The notes under the pieces are model-generated. The model worked only from the letters and a program-made list of their open reading frames with translations. It ran no database searches and had not been told where the DNA came from. From assembly GCA_947173955.1 (NCBI GenBank), contig CAMWHE010000019.1, positions 1-38,776 of the forward strand: 38,776 nucleotides of DNA, given 5' to 3'. Position numbers and translations under genes: made by a program. Shown here piece by piece: positions 32,528 to 38,776 of this stretch. This stretch comes from an uncultured Bacteroidales bacterium. GTDB taxonomy: Bacteria; Bacteroidota; Bacteroidia; Bacteroidales; Muribaculaceae. Positions within the stretch are counted from its first letter, which is position 1. Each line of letters starts with the position of its first letter.

Positions 32528-33370
32528 ATGCGTATCCTTAAGCGTATTGTATTCGCCATTACAGTACTCGCAGGCAGTCTCAGCCTCTCGGCTCAGGCTG
32601 CCTCGCCTGCTCCCGCGGCTGAAGCCTCCGACAGCGTATCGACGGCATTTGCCACCGTCTGGGGCGGCTACATCTTCGATATGCTCGACCGCGAGTATCC
32701 CGGCGACGACATCGCCATCGGCCGCTTCGTCGACGGCGTGGCAGCATCGTTTGACATCAAGCAGGCCGACGAGCCCTACTATCAGGGCATCCTTCAGGGA
32801 TTCACCGTCATGGAGCGTCTTGCCCAGATGCGCGAGCTCGGTTTCCCCGTAAGCCGCGACACATTCGTCGACGCCCTCCGTCGGTTTATGAACGGAGAGC
32901 CTACCGGATTCACATCCGAAAGCGCCGACACGTATCTCAACAGCTACATGAGCCGCCAATATGAGGCTCAGATGGCCGCCGACACACTCTCCGTAGCCTC
33001 TCAACAGGAATTCATTGAGCGTCAGGCTGCCCGCGAAGGAGTCATCCGCACTCCCGACGGCCTGCTGTTCGAAGTCATCACCGAAGGCGAAGGCGCAGGC
33101 CCGTCGATGGACGACCAGGTAGCCATAACCTACACAGGCCGCCTATACAACGGCACCGTCTTCGACGAGGCCGACTCCCCCACTCTCCTGCCCCTCAAAG
33201 GCCTTGTCAAAGGCTTCAGCGAAGGCCTGCTGATGATGAAACCCGGAGGCACATACCGCATCATCATCCCCTCCGACCTCGGCTACGGGACAAAAGGTGC
33301 CGCAGGAGTCATTCCCGGCAACGCCGCACTCGACTTCACCATCACGCTCCACCAGGTAGTCAAGCCATAA
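32528..33370 (+). CDS. Exported FKBP-type peptidyl-prolyl isomerase
   Basis: 280 residues with a signal peptide (M-R-I-L-K-R-I-V-F, to about residue 25) and no lipobox, so probably periplasmic. A helical N-terminal half (about 36-165) is followed by an FKBP core with V-A-I-T-Y-T-G-R-L, N-G-T-V-F-D-E-A and V-K-G-F-S-E-G-L. The usual V-I-P-G-W-x-E-x-L has become L-V-K-G-F-S-E-G-L, so the Trp at the base of the active pocket is Phe and activity may be lower. Three bases separate it from the gene before. Confidence 0.9.
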   Translation: MRILKRIVFAITVLAGSLSLSAQAASPAPAAEASDSVSTAFATVWGGYIFDMLDREYPGDDIAIGRFVDGVAASFDIKQADEPYYQGILQGFTVMERLAQMRELGFPVSRDTFVDALRRFMNGEPTGFTSESADTYLNSYMSRQYEAQMAADTLSVASQQEFIERQAAREGVIRTPDGLLFEVITEGEGAGPSMDDQVAITYTGRLYNGTVFDEADSPTLLPLKGLVKGFSEGLLMMKPGGTYRIIIPSDLGYGTKGAAGVIPGNAALDFTITLHQVVKP

Positions 33371-33421
33371 CAGCTTAAGCCTACAGATTAATTATCACCA
33401 TAAAATCAAAACAATCACGAA

Positions 33422-34330
33422 ATGAAAAAAGTAGTTTTAGCCCTTTGCGCAGCCGGTCTTCTCACAGGCCTCTCAGCCTGCGGAAAGAAAGACAGCGCCA
33501 AAGCAGCAACCGACACCTACACAGCCGAAGAGATAGCCTTCGGCGATTCACTGGCCGAAGCCTACGGACAGATGATGGCCGTACAGGCCCAGCAGCAGAT
33601 CCAACAGTACAAGATGTACATGGCCTCCGGACAGACCGAAGATTTCGACGTTGACAAATTCATGAAAGCCGCAAAAAAAATGGCCGAGGTCGACACAGCC
33701 GATATAGCCACCTTCCTTGGCACACAGATGGGTCTGCAGCTCTGGGGCGCAGCCAAGGGAATTCCCGCACAGCTCAAGACACCCGCACCCGTAGCCAAGA
33801 TGATCAAAGGCTTCGAGGCCGTGATGAAACTTGACTCCGTCGACAATCCCTACGCATATCAGGAACAGTTCCAGATGCTCGCAACCAAAGCCGAGACAAC
33901 TGCCCGCGAGAAGGAACTCAAAGCCCTCAACGAATCTCCCGAGAGCGTTGCCAACATCGCTGCCGGTACAGCCTATGCCGACTCACTCGTAGCTAATGCA
34001 GGCTACACCCGCTCTGAGAGCGGCCTCGTCTACCTCATCACCGAGCCCGGATCCGACACCAAAGTCGAGAAGAACAACCGCATCCAGCTCCGCTATGTAG
34101 GCAAGCACATCGACGGCACCGTCTTCGACCAGACCCGCGAGGAACCCATGAAATCTTACGCCAACCAGTTCATCCCCGGCTTCACCGAGGGTCTGACACT
34201 CCTTGGCAAGGGTGGCAAGGCCACAATCGTAATCCCCGGCGAACTCGCCTACGGCCCCCGCGGCAGCCAGCCCAAAATCGGCGCTAACGAAACCCTCGTA
34301 TTCGAAATCGAAGTCGAGGATATCCTCTGA
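33422..34330 (+). CDS. FKBP-type peptidyl-prolyl isomerase lipoprotein
   Basis: 302 residues. The lipobox L-S-A-C places lipidated Cys20 after the signal peptide. A long helical N-terminal region (about 30-205, Gln-rich near 55-65) leads to an FKBP core with I-Q-L-R-Y-V-G-K-H, D-G-T-V-F-D-Q-T, F-I-P-G-F-T-E-G-L and A-Y-G-P-R-G-S. Anchored isomerase, likely a periplasmic folding factor for outer-membrane proteins. Followed by a strong terminator, so the three isomerases form one unit. Confidence 0.93.
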   Translation: MKKVVLALCAAGLLTGLSACGKKDSAKAATDTYTAEEIAFGDSLAEAYGQMMAVQAQQQIQQYKMYMASGQTEDFDVDKFMKAAKKMAEVDTADIATFLGTQMGLQLWGAAKGIPAQLKTPAPVAKMIKGFEAVMKLDSVDNPYAYQEQFQMLATKAETTAREKELKALNESPESVANIAAGTAYADSLVANAGYTRSESGLVYLITEPGSDTKVEKNNRIQLRYVGKHIDGTVFDQTREEPMKSYANQFIPGFTEGLTLLGKGGKATIVIPGELAYGPRGSQPKIGANETLVFEIEVEDIL

Positions 34331-34356
34331 TCCATCCACAAACCCAACCCCCTCTC

Positions 34357-34397
34357 CGTAGGCTGCCCGATCATGCGTCAGGCAGCCTACGTTTTTT
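34357..34397 (+). terminator. Terminator of the FKBP cluster
   Basis: An 11-bp perfect stem CGTAGGCTGCC/GGCAGCCTACG (34357-34367 with 34381-34391), followed by a run of T. A classic intrinsic terminator. Confidence 0.9.
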
Positions 34398-34440
34398 TGG
34401 ATCAATGTAAAAAATAGGTTGTGAAAATTAAGTTAGTTCA

Positions 34441-34533
34441 AGCGCCGGAAAGGCGCGTTATTGTAGTGAACCCCAGGCGTGCTTGCGCCTGGGGATAAAG
34501 GTAATACAGTCCGTATTGAGCGTCGGAGACGCG
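34441..34533. repeat. Cluster of four small hairpins next to tRNA-Pro
   Basis: Stems at 34442-34456 (GCGCC, loop GGAAA), 34471-34494 (9-bp CCCCAGGCG), 34503-34517 (AATAC) and 34520-34532 (GCGTC, loop GGA) follow one another closely. There is no coding potential. It resembles a repetitive extragenic element, but I cannot test copy number. Confidence 0.55.
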
Positions 34534-34543
34534 ATATTATGGA

Positions 34544-34576
34544 AAACGGGTGCAACTCATAGAGTTACACCCGTTT
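34544..34576 (-). terminator. Terminator of tRNA-Pro
   Basis: 15-bp stem with one mismatch (34544-34558 with 34562-34576), short loop, T-run on the minus strand, directly beyond the tRNA 3' end. Confidence 0.75.
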
Positions 34577-34588
34577 GCTTCAAAATTG

Positions 34589-34662
34589 TCGGGGTGACTA
34601 GACTCGAACTAGCGACCTCACGCCCCCCAGACGCGTACTCTAACCAACTGAGCTACACCCCG
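34589..34662 (-). tRNA. tRNA-Pro (anticodon GGG)
   Basis: 74 nt including the discriminator A. Acceptor arms are CGGGGTG/CACCCCG. The D-arm has AGCTCAGTTGGTTAGAG. The anticodon stem CGCGT/GCGTG holds loop CTGGGGG, giving anticodon GGG. The T-arm has TTCGAGT. CCA is not encoded. Promoter TATCTTTG at 34680-34687 on the minus strand. Reads CCC and CCT proline codons. Confidence 0.95.
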
Positions 34663-34679
34663 ATTTCTGAAAGGCGTTG

Positions 34680-34687
34680 CAAAGATA
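34680..34687 (-). promoter_or_regulatory. tRNA-Pro promoter -7 element
   Basis: TATCTTTG on the minus strand, exact match to TAnnTTTG, 18 bases from the tRNA 5' end. Confidence 0.65.
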
Positions 34688-34803
34688 CGGCTATTTTGAT
34701 TCGTGTGCAAGCAATCATCTTCAAAATTTGCGTTTATTAACATTAATTTACAGATTACCATTCCTATCAGAATGAAAATGGAGTCGTAGAGCCGATTTTT
34801 TAG

Positions 34804-34811
34804 TAATTTTG
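34804..34811 (+). promoter_or_regulatory. lrgAB-like operon promoter -7 element
   Basis: TAATTTTG, 20 bases before the ATG of the LrgA-like gene. Confidence 0.55.
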
Positions 34812-34830
34812 CAGGAAATATCTAAAGAAA

Positions 34831-35193
34831 ATGATCGTACAGTGTTCTGTTATATTTGCCTTTCTGGCTATGGGCGAGCTGATTGTGTGGCTGACAGGCG
34901 CACCTGTTCCGTCAAGCATCATCGGGATGCTGCTTCTCGCCATGTCGCTTAAGGCCGGCTGGGTCAGGGAGCAATGGGTAGACCGCATAGCCGACTTCCT
35001 GCTGAAAAATCTCGGATTCTTTTTCGTCCCGGCTGGCGTCGGACTGATGAACTGTCTCGGCATCCTGCGCGCCCAGTGGCTCCCTATCGTCATGGCCACG
35101 GTCATCTCCACATTCCTGATTATCGCCACGACGGGGCGCGTGCATGAAATCGTCAGGCACTACCTGTCGAGAAACCGTTCGACAAAATCATAG
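34831..35193 (+). CDS. CidA/LrgA family membrane protein
   Basis: 120 residues, four hydrophobic segments. Contains G-A-P-V-P-S-S-I-I-G-M-L-L-L and F-F-V-P-A-G-V-G-L-M, typical of LrgA/CidA. These holin-like proteins work with LrgB partners, affecting murein hydrolase activity, cell death or export of small metabolites such as pyruvate; which applies here is not known. The LrgB-type gene follows after 6 bp. Confidence 0.88.
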   Translation: MIVQCSVIFAFLAMGELIVWLTGAPVPSSIIGMLLLAMSLKAGWVREQWVDRIADFLLKNLGFFFVPAGVGLMNCLGILRAQWLPIVMATVISTFLIIATTGRVHEIVRHYLSRNRSTKS

Positions 35194-35199
35194 CAGGCC

Positions 35200-35904
35200 A
35201 TGGAATTTCTGGAAAATCGGTTCTTTCTGATAGCGCTCACATTTCTCTGCTACCTGGGCGCACAACGGCTTCAGCGCCGCTTCGGCGGCATATCGCTGAT
35301 GAGCCCGATTCTACTGTCGATATGCGCGCTGATCGGCTTCCTGATCGCGGCCGACATCGACTATACCACCTATCGCGAAGGGGGCGAATTCATTGAGTTC
35401 TGGCTCAAGCCGGCAGTCGTGGCTCTCGGTGTACCGCTCTACCGGCAGCTCGGGAAGATACGCCGGCAGATGCTCCCTATCCTGCTGGCCGAGCTCGCGG
35501 GTTGTGTCGTCGGACTGGTGTCGGTAGTTGTTCTGGCCGAGCTGTTCGGAGCCTCGCGCGAAGTCGCCATATCACTCGCACCCAAGGCTGTGACAACACC
35601 CATTGCCATCGAGATATCGGAGTCAACCGGCGGAATAGTGCCGCTGACGGCCGCCGTCGTGGTCTGCACAGGGATATTCGGCAGCATTGCCGGCTTCAAG
35701 CTCGTCAGCCTTTCGAGAGTGAAGAGCCCCATCGCCGGAAGCCTATCGATAGGCACCGCCTCCCACGCCGTAGGGACAGCCGCGGCGCTGGAGCGTGGCG
35801 GCGAGCGCTACGGCGCGTTCTCTTCGCTCGGCCTGACCCTCAACGGCCTGCTAACCGCCATCCTCTCCCCCTACATCCTCTCCCTGATGGGCTACACCGT
35901 ATAG
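35200..35904 (+). CDS. LrgB family membrane protein
   Basis: 234 residues with about six to eight hydrophobic segments. Family landmarks: L-K-P-A-V-V-A-L-G-V-P-L-Y, then S-L-A-P-K-A-V-T-T-P-I-A-I-E-I-S and G-T-A-S-H-A-V-G-T-A-A-A. Partner of the preceding LrgA-like protein in the inner membrane. Length matches the family. Confidence 0.92.
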   Translation: MEFLENRFFLIALTFLCYLGAQRLQRRFGGISLMSPILLSICALIGFLIAADIDYTTYREGGEFIEFWLKPAVVALGVPLYRQLGKIRRQMLPILLAELAGCVVGLVSVVVLAELFGASREVAISLAPKAVTTPIAIEISESTGGIVPLTAAVVVCTGIFGSIAGFKLVSLSRVKSPIAGSLSIGTASHAVGTAAALERGGERYGAFSSLGLTLNGLLTAILSPYILSLMGYTV

Positions 35905-35932
35905 TCCATATCAATTCAATACAAAAAAATAC

Positions 35933-35940
35933 TATCTTTG
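35933..35940 (+). promoter_or_regulatory. Type I restriction locus promoter
   Basis: TATCTTTG, exact -7 match, 36 bases before the hsdM start codon. Confidence 0.6.
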
Positions 35941-35976
35941 TAATCTAACTAAACCATTAGATTGCTGATTTGACTT

Positions 35977-37545
35977 ATGCCCACAAGTACCCAACAAAAA
36001 CAAGAGCTATTTAAAGCCATATGGGCTATTGCCGAGGACTTGCGTAACTCGGTGGATGGCTGGGATTTCAAGAGCTATGTTCTTGGAATGTTATTCTATC
36101 GCTTCATTTCGGAGAATATAACTGACTACGTCAACAAGATGCAGCATGAGGCAGGAGAAACCGGTTTCGATTATACCCGGTTTTCCGATGAGGAAGCTGA
36201 GTCAGCCCGCGAGCAGCTCGTAAAGGAAAAAGGATTCTTCATTCTTCCATCGCAGCTCTTTTGCAACGTCAGAGCAAGGGCAAAGAGTGACCCTGACCTC
36301 AATGTGACCCTCTCGGAAATCTTTAAGTCAATCGAGGCTTCAGCTATTGGAACTGACAGCGAAGATGATCTCAAGGGACTGTTTGCCGATATTGATGTTA
36401 ATTCCAACAAACTCGGGGGCACCGTAGAGAAGCGGTGCGAGCAGCTCACGAAGATACTCAACAATATCGGAGGCATTGACCTCGGCTGCGAATATGATGA
36501 CAATCAGATAGACCTCTTCGGCGATGCGTATGAGTATCTGATGGCTATGTATGCCTCCAATGCCGGTAAAAGCGGCGGAGAATACTATACCCCTCAGGAG
36601 GTGAGCGAACTGCTCGCCCGTATCGTCAGCCACGGCCGCGAATATGTTAACAAGGTCTATGACCCGGCATGCGGTTCCGGCTCATTGCTCCTGCAGTTTG
36701 CCAAAGTGCTCGGCAAGCGCAATGTCAAAAAAGGCTTCTTCGGACAGGAACTGAATATCACGACCTACAATCTTTGCCGGATAAATATGTTTCTGCATAA
36801 CATCAACTATGCCGACTTTGACATCCACAACGGCGACACGCTTCTCGAGCCATACCACTGGGATGACGAGCCATTCGATGCCATAGTGTCCAATCCACCT
36901 TACTCTACAAAATGGGTAGGCGACGACAACCCCCTTCTGATCAACGACCCCCGATACGCCCCGGCCGGAGTTCTCGCGCCCAAAAGCAAGAGCGACCTCG
37001 CCTTTACCATGCACATGCTTTCGTGGCTCTCCACCGAGGGCACAGCTGCAATAGTAGAATTTCCCGGCGTGCTTTATCGCGGAGGCAAAGAGCAGAAGAT
37101 ACGCCAATATCTCGTTGATAACAACTATGTTGACACCGTTATACAGTTGCCGGCCAACTTATTTTTCGGCGTATCAATAGCTACCTGTATCATCGTTTTG
37201 AAGAAATCGAAGCGCCAAAACAAGACCCTGTTTATCGACGCATCTCAACTCTTTGTGCACGAAGGCAACAAAAACAAGCTTTCACCCGAGAATATCGCTG
37301 CCATAGTCGCCGAATACGCCGACCGAAAAGAAGTGAAGCATTTCTCAGCTCTCATTGATAACAAGACAATTGCCGAGAATGGCTACAATCTTTCCGTTAG
37401 TAGTTATGTAGAGGCAGAAGATACCCGCCCGCTGACCGACATAAAGGAGCTAAACGCCCGTATTGCCCGCATCGTAGAGCATGAGAACAGCCTTCGCGCT
37501 GAGATTGATGCCATAATCCGTGAACTTGAAGCTGAAACAACATGA
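35977..37545 (+). CDS. hsdM: Type I restriction-modification system methyltransferase subunit HsdM
   Basis: 522 residues. N-terminal helical HsdM_N domain (about 5-165, W-D-F-K-S-Y-V-L-G-M-L-F-Y-R-F-I-S). The N6-adenine methyltransferase core has motif I D-P-A-C-G-S-G at 229-235 and motif IV N-P-P-Y at 306-309. With HsdS it methylates adenine in a bipartite DNA target, and with HsdR it cuts unmethylated DNA. The stop overlaps the next ATG (ATGA). HsdR is not in the window and may lie downstream. Confidence 0.96.
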   Translation: MPTSTQQKQELFKAIWAIAEDLRNSVDGWDFKSYVLGMLFYRFISENITDYVNKMQHEAGETGFDYTRFSDEEAESAREQLVKEKGFFILPSQLFCNVRARAKSDPDLNVTLSEIFKSIEASAIGTDSEDDLKGLFADIDVNSNKLGGTVEKRCEQLTKILNNIGGIDLGCEYDDNQIDLFGDAYEYLMAMYASNAGKSGGEYYTPQEVSELLARIVSHGREYVNKVYDPACGSGSLLLQFAKVLGKRNVKKGFFGQELNITTYNLCRINMFLHNINYADFDIHNGDTLLEPYHWDDEPFDAIVSNPPYSTKWVGDDNPLLINDPRYAPAGVLAPKSKSDLAFTMHMLSWLSTEGTAAIVEFPGVLYRGGKEQKIRQYLVDNNYVDTVIQLPANLFFGVSIATCIIVLKKSKRQNKTLFIDASQLFVHEGNKNKLSPENIAAIVAEYADRKEVKHFSALIDNKTIAENGYNLSVSSYVEAEDTRPLTDIKELNARIARIVEHENSLRAEIDAIIRELEAETT

Positions 37546-38171
37546 GCAAACTAAAAAAACAAATAGCAGTTCCAGAGCATTCATCGGCACTTTCGTCATC
37601 CCTTATAGACAAGGTTAAAAGTCACATTGTCGTTATGAGGGAATTGCCCGTTATTACTGATGCCGATGTAGCCGCACTTTATGGAGTTGAGACAAAACAT
37701 GTAAATCAAGCGGTTAGAAATAATCCTGAAAAGTTTCCATCAGACTATATGTTTGAACTTTCCGAAGATGAAACGACCAAGTTGCGGTCAAAAATTTTGA
37801 CCACAAAATTATCTTCGAAGAGCCGTACACTGCCTAAGGTATTCACTGAAAAAGGATTATATATGTTGGCAACCATCCTTAGAAGTAAGGCTGCAGTTGA
37901 TGTTACATTCGCCATCATTGAGACCTTCACACAAGTAAGGAATCTTAAGCGCGAACTGATAGAACTGCATAGAGAAACCAATCCCCAAGAACAAGCCGGT
38001 AAATTGCAACACTTCGGCAAGATGCTATCGGATATCGTCATGCCAGACTTGGAGACAGCCGAAACCGAGTCTACATTAGAACTTAATTTCTTCATTGGAA
38101 AAATCAAACATACCGTCAAACGCATCAAAAAGTCCGACCCTCAAAATGGTAGAAAGGAGGATGTGCAATGA
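37542..38171 (+). CDS. ORF6N-domain DNA-binding protein within the type I locus
   Basis: 209 residues. The ORF6N (KilA-N-related) domain spans about 25-115: L-P-V-I-T-D-A-D-V-A-A-L-Y-G-V, then N-P-E-K-F-P-S-D-Y-M-F-E-L, then F-T-E-K-G-L-Y-M-L-A-T-I-L-R-S. The C-terminal part is helical and charged. ORF6N is a phage-type DNA-binding domain. Start and stop both overlap neighbouring hsd genes (ATGA each), so it is translated as part of the restriction operon. It might regulate the locus or act in defence, but its biochemical role is unknown. Confidence 0.88.
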   Translation: MSKLKKQIAVPEHSSALSSSLIDKVKSHIVVMRELPVITDADVAALYGVETKHVNQAVRNNPEKFPSDYMFELSEDETTKLRSKILTTKLSSKSRTLPKVFTEKGLYMLATILRSKAAVDVTFAIIETFTQVRNLKRELIELHRETNPQEQAGKLQHFGKMLSDIVMPDLETAETESTLELNFFIGKIKHTVKRIKKSDPQNGRKEDVQ

Positions 38172-38776
38172 GCAAGCTTAAAGAACTGATTGACCGCCTC
38201 TGCCCCGATGGAGTGGCGTTTAAGCCATTAGGTGAATTAGGAACTTTCATTAGAGGGAATGGTTTACAAAAAAAAGATTTTGTAAACGAAGGTGTTGGCT
38301 GTATTCACTACGGCCAAATATATACTCACTATGGCACGTTTGCAACAGAAACTAAAACTTTTGTTTCAGAGCATCTGGCAAAGAAGCTCAGAAAGGCAAA
38401 ATCAGGTGATCTCATTATTGCCACAACAAGTGAGAATGTTGATGATGTATGCAAAGCTGTAGCTTGGATAGGGAATGATGAAATAGCTATAAGTAGTGAT
38501 GCCTTTATATTCCATCACTCTTTAAATCCCAAATATGTTGCTTATTTCTTTCAAACTGAGAGTTTTCAAATGCAAAAGAAGCCATATATAAGCGGTACGA
38601 AAGTAATGAGGATATCTGGTGAGAATTTAGCAAAGATAATTATTCCTGTTCCGCCGATAGAGGTACAGGAAGAAATTGTAAAAATTCTCGACCGCTTCGC
38701 GGCCTACGCAGCGGAGCTGCAAGCGGAGCTGCAAGCGGAGCTGCAAGCACGCAAAGAACAATACGAGTATTATCGC
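38168..38776 (+). CDS. hsdS: Type I restriction system specificity subunit HsdS (5' part, cut by window edge)
   Basis: 203 codons visible. Begins M-S-K-L-K-E-L-I-D-R-L-C-P-D-G-V, typical of HsdS. The first target-recognition domain (about 15-165) contains P-L-G-E-L-G and ends I-P-V-P-P-I-E-V-Q-E-E-I. The conserved helix (I-L-D-R-F-A-A-Y) leads into three copies of A-E-L-Q at the start of the spacer. The second recognition domain is beyond the window. HsdS sets the two half-sites recognised by the complex, and the ORF6N stop overlaps its ATG. Confidence 0.93.
   Translation, partial: MSKLKELIDRLCPDGVAFKPLGELGTFIRGNGLQKKDFVNEGVGCIHYGQIYTHYGTFATETKTFVSEHLAKKLRKAKSGDLIIATTSENVDDVCKAVAWIGNDEIAISSDAFIFHHSLNPKYVAYFFQTESFQMQKKPYISGTKVMRISGENLAKIIIPVPPIEVQEEIVKILDRFAAYAAELQAELQAELQARKEQYEYYR
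38711..38746 (+). repeat. Three 12-bp in-frame tandem repeats in hsdS
   Basis: GCGGAGCTGCAA occurs three times without a gap, each encoding A-E-L-Q (residues 182-193). It lies in the central helix that spaces the two recognition domains, where known systems such as EcoR124 vary repeat number to change half-site spacing. Confidence 0.95.

Noticed and set aside
1..38776. CRISPR array, insertion sequence or integrase
   Set aside because: No regularly spaced repeats with unique spacers and no transposase or tyrosine/serine recombinase motifs were seen. The direct repeats found are paired gene ends or tandem hsdS units.

Overview
The window is chromosomal DNA from a Bacteroidales bacterium, most likely of the Muribaculaceae type. 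Promoters repeatedly fit the Bacteroidetes primary sigma pattern (TAnnTTTG about 19 bases after TTTG). Strong Shine-Dalgarno sequences are absent. The content is a gut glycan-degrading one: GH27, GH20, a sialate esterase fused to a GHL10-like domain, a ROK regulator, a FucP-type permease and a PfkB kinase. Housekeeping genes (recA, luxS, mtnN, rplU, rpmA, recO, tRNA-Pro) anchor the window, and accessory cassettes sit between them.

Layout. 1-5.5 kb: the 3' end of an RHS polymorphic-toxin gene with a caspase-like C-terminal domain and a candidate immunity gene. It is followed by an orphan RHS tip carrying a metzincin-type metalloprotease domain with its own candidate immunity gene, then two paralogous small exported proteins. 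5.8-7.4 kb: S41 protease. 7.6-9.1 kb: a Fic protein with an AbiEi-like N-terminus. 9.3-12.5 kb: recA and an mtnN-luxS-AlbA_2 operon. 12.6-16.2 kb: a membrane protein and a GH27 enzyme. 16.4-17.2 kb: dinD. 17.5-23.9 kb: GH20, the esterase fusion and a divergent ROK regulator. 24.0-24.7 kb: an antitoxin/GNAT-toxin pair. 25.1-26.7 kb: two exported proteins. 26.7-27.1 kb: a candidate structured RNA. 27.2-30.2 kb: rpmA, rplU, the kinase and the permease. 30.4-34.3 kb: a lipoprotein, recO and three FKBP isomerases. 34.4-34.7 kb: a hairpin cluster and tRNA-Pro. 34.8-35.9 kb: lrgAB-like pair. 36.0 kb to the end: a type I restriction locus, hsdM-ORF6N-hsdS, with hsdS cut by the window edge.

The most striking pattern is shared by three unrelated accessory cassettes: AbiEi-Fic after recA, dinD after GH20, and antitoxin-GNAT after ROK. 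Each lies directly downstream of a resident gene on the same strand. Each is bounded by a direct repeat of that gene's own 3' end or terminator: 43/43, 73/80 and 64/67 identical bases at spacings of 1626, 1209 and 1159 bp. None contains a visible integrase or transposase. Each has its own promoter with a repeat or palindrome that looks like an operator. The RHS toxin/immunity cassettes are likewise separated by a repeat of the upstream gene's 3' portion, although there homologous recombination or duplication is the usual explanation. This looks like small defence or toxin genes repeatedly captured behind resident genes with the host gene end restored. The repeats are directly visible; the mechanism is inference.
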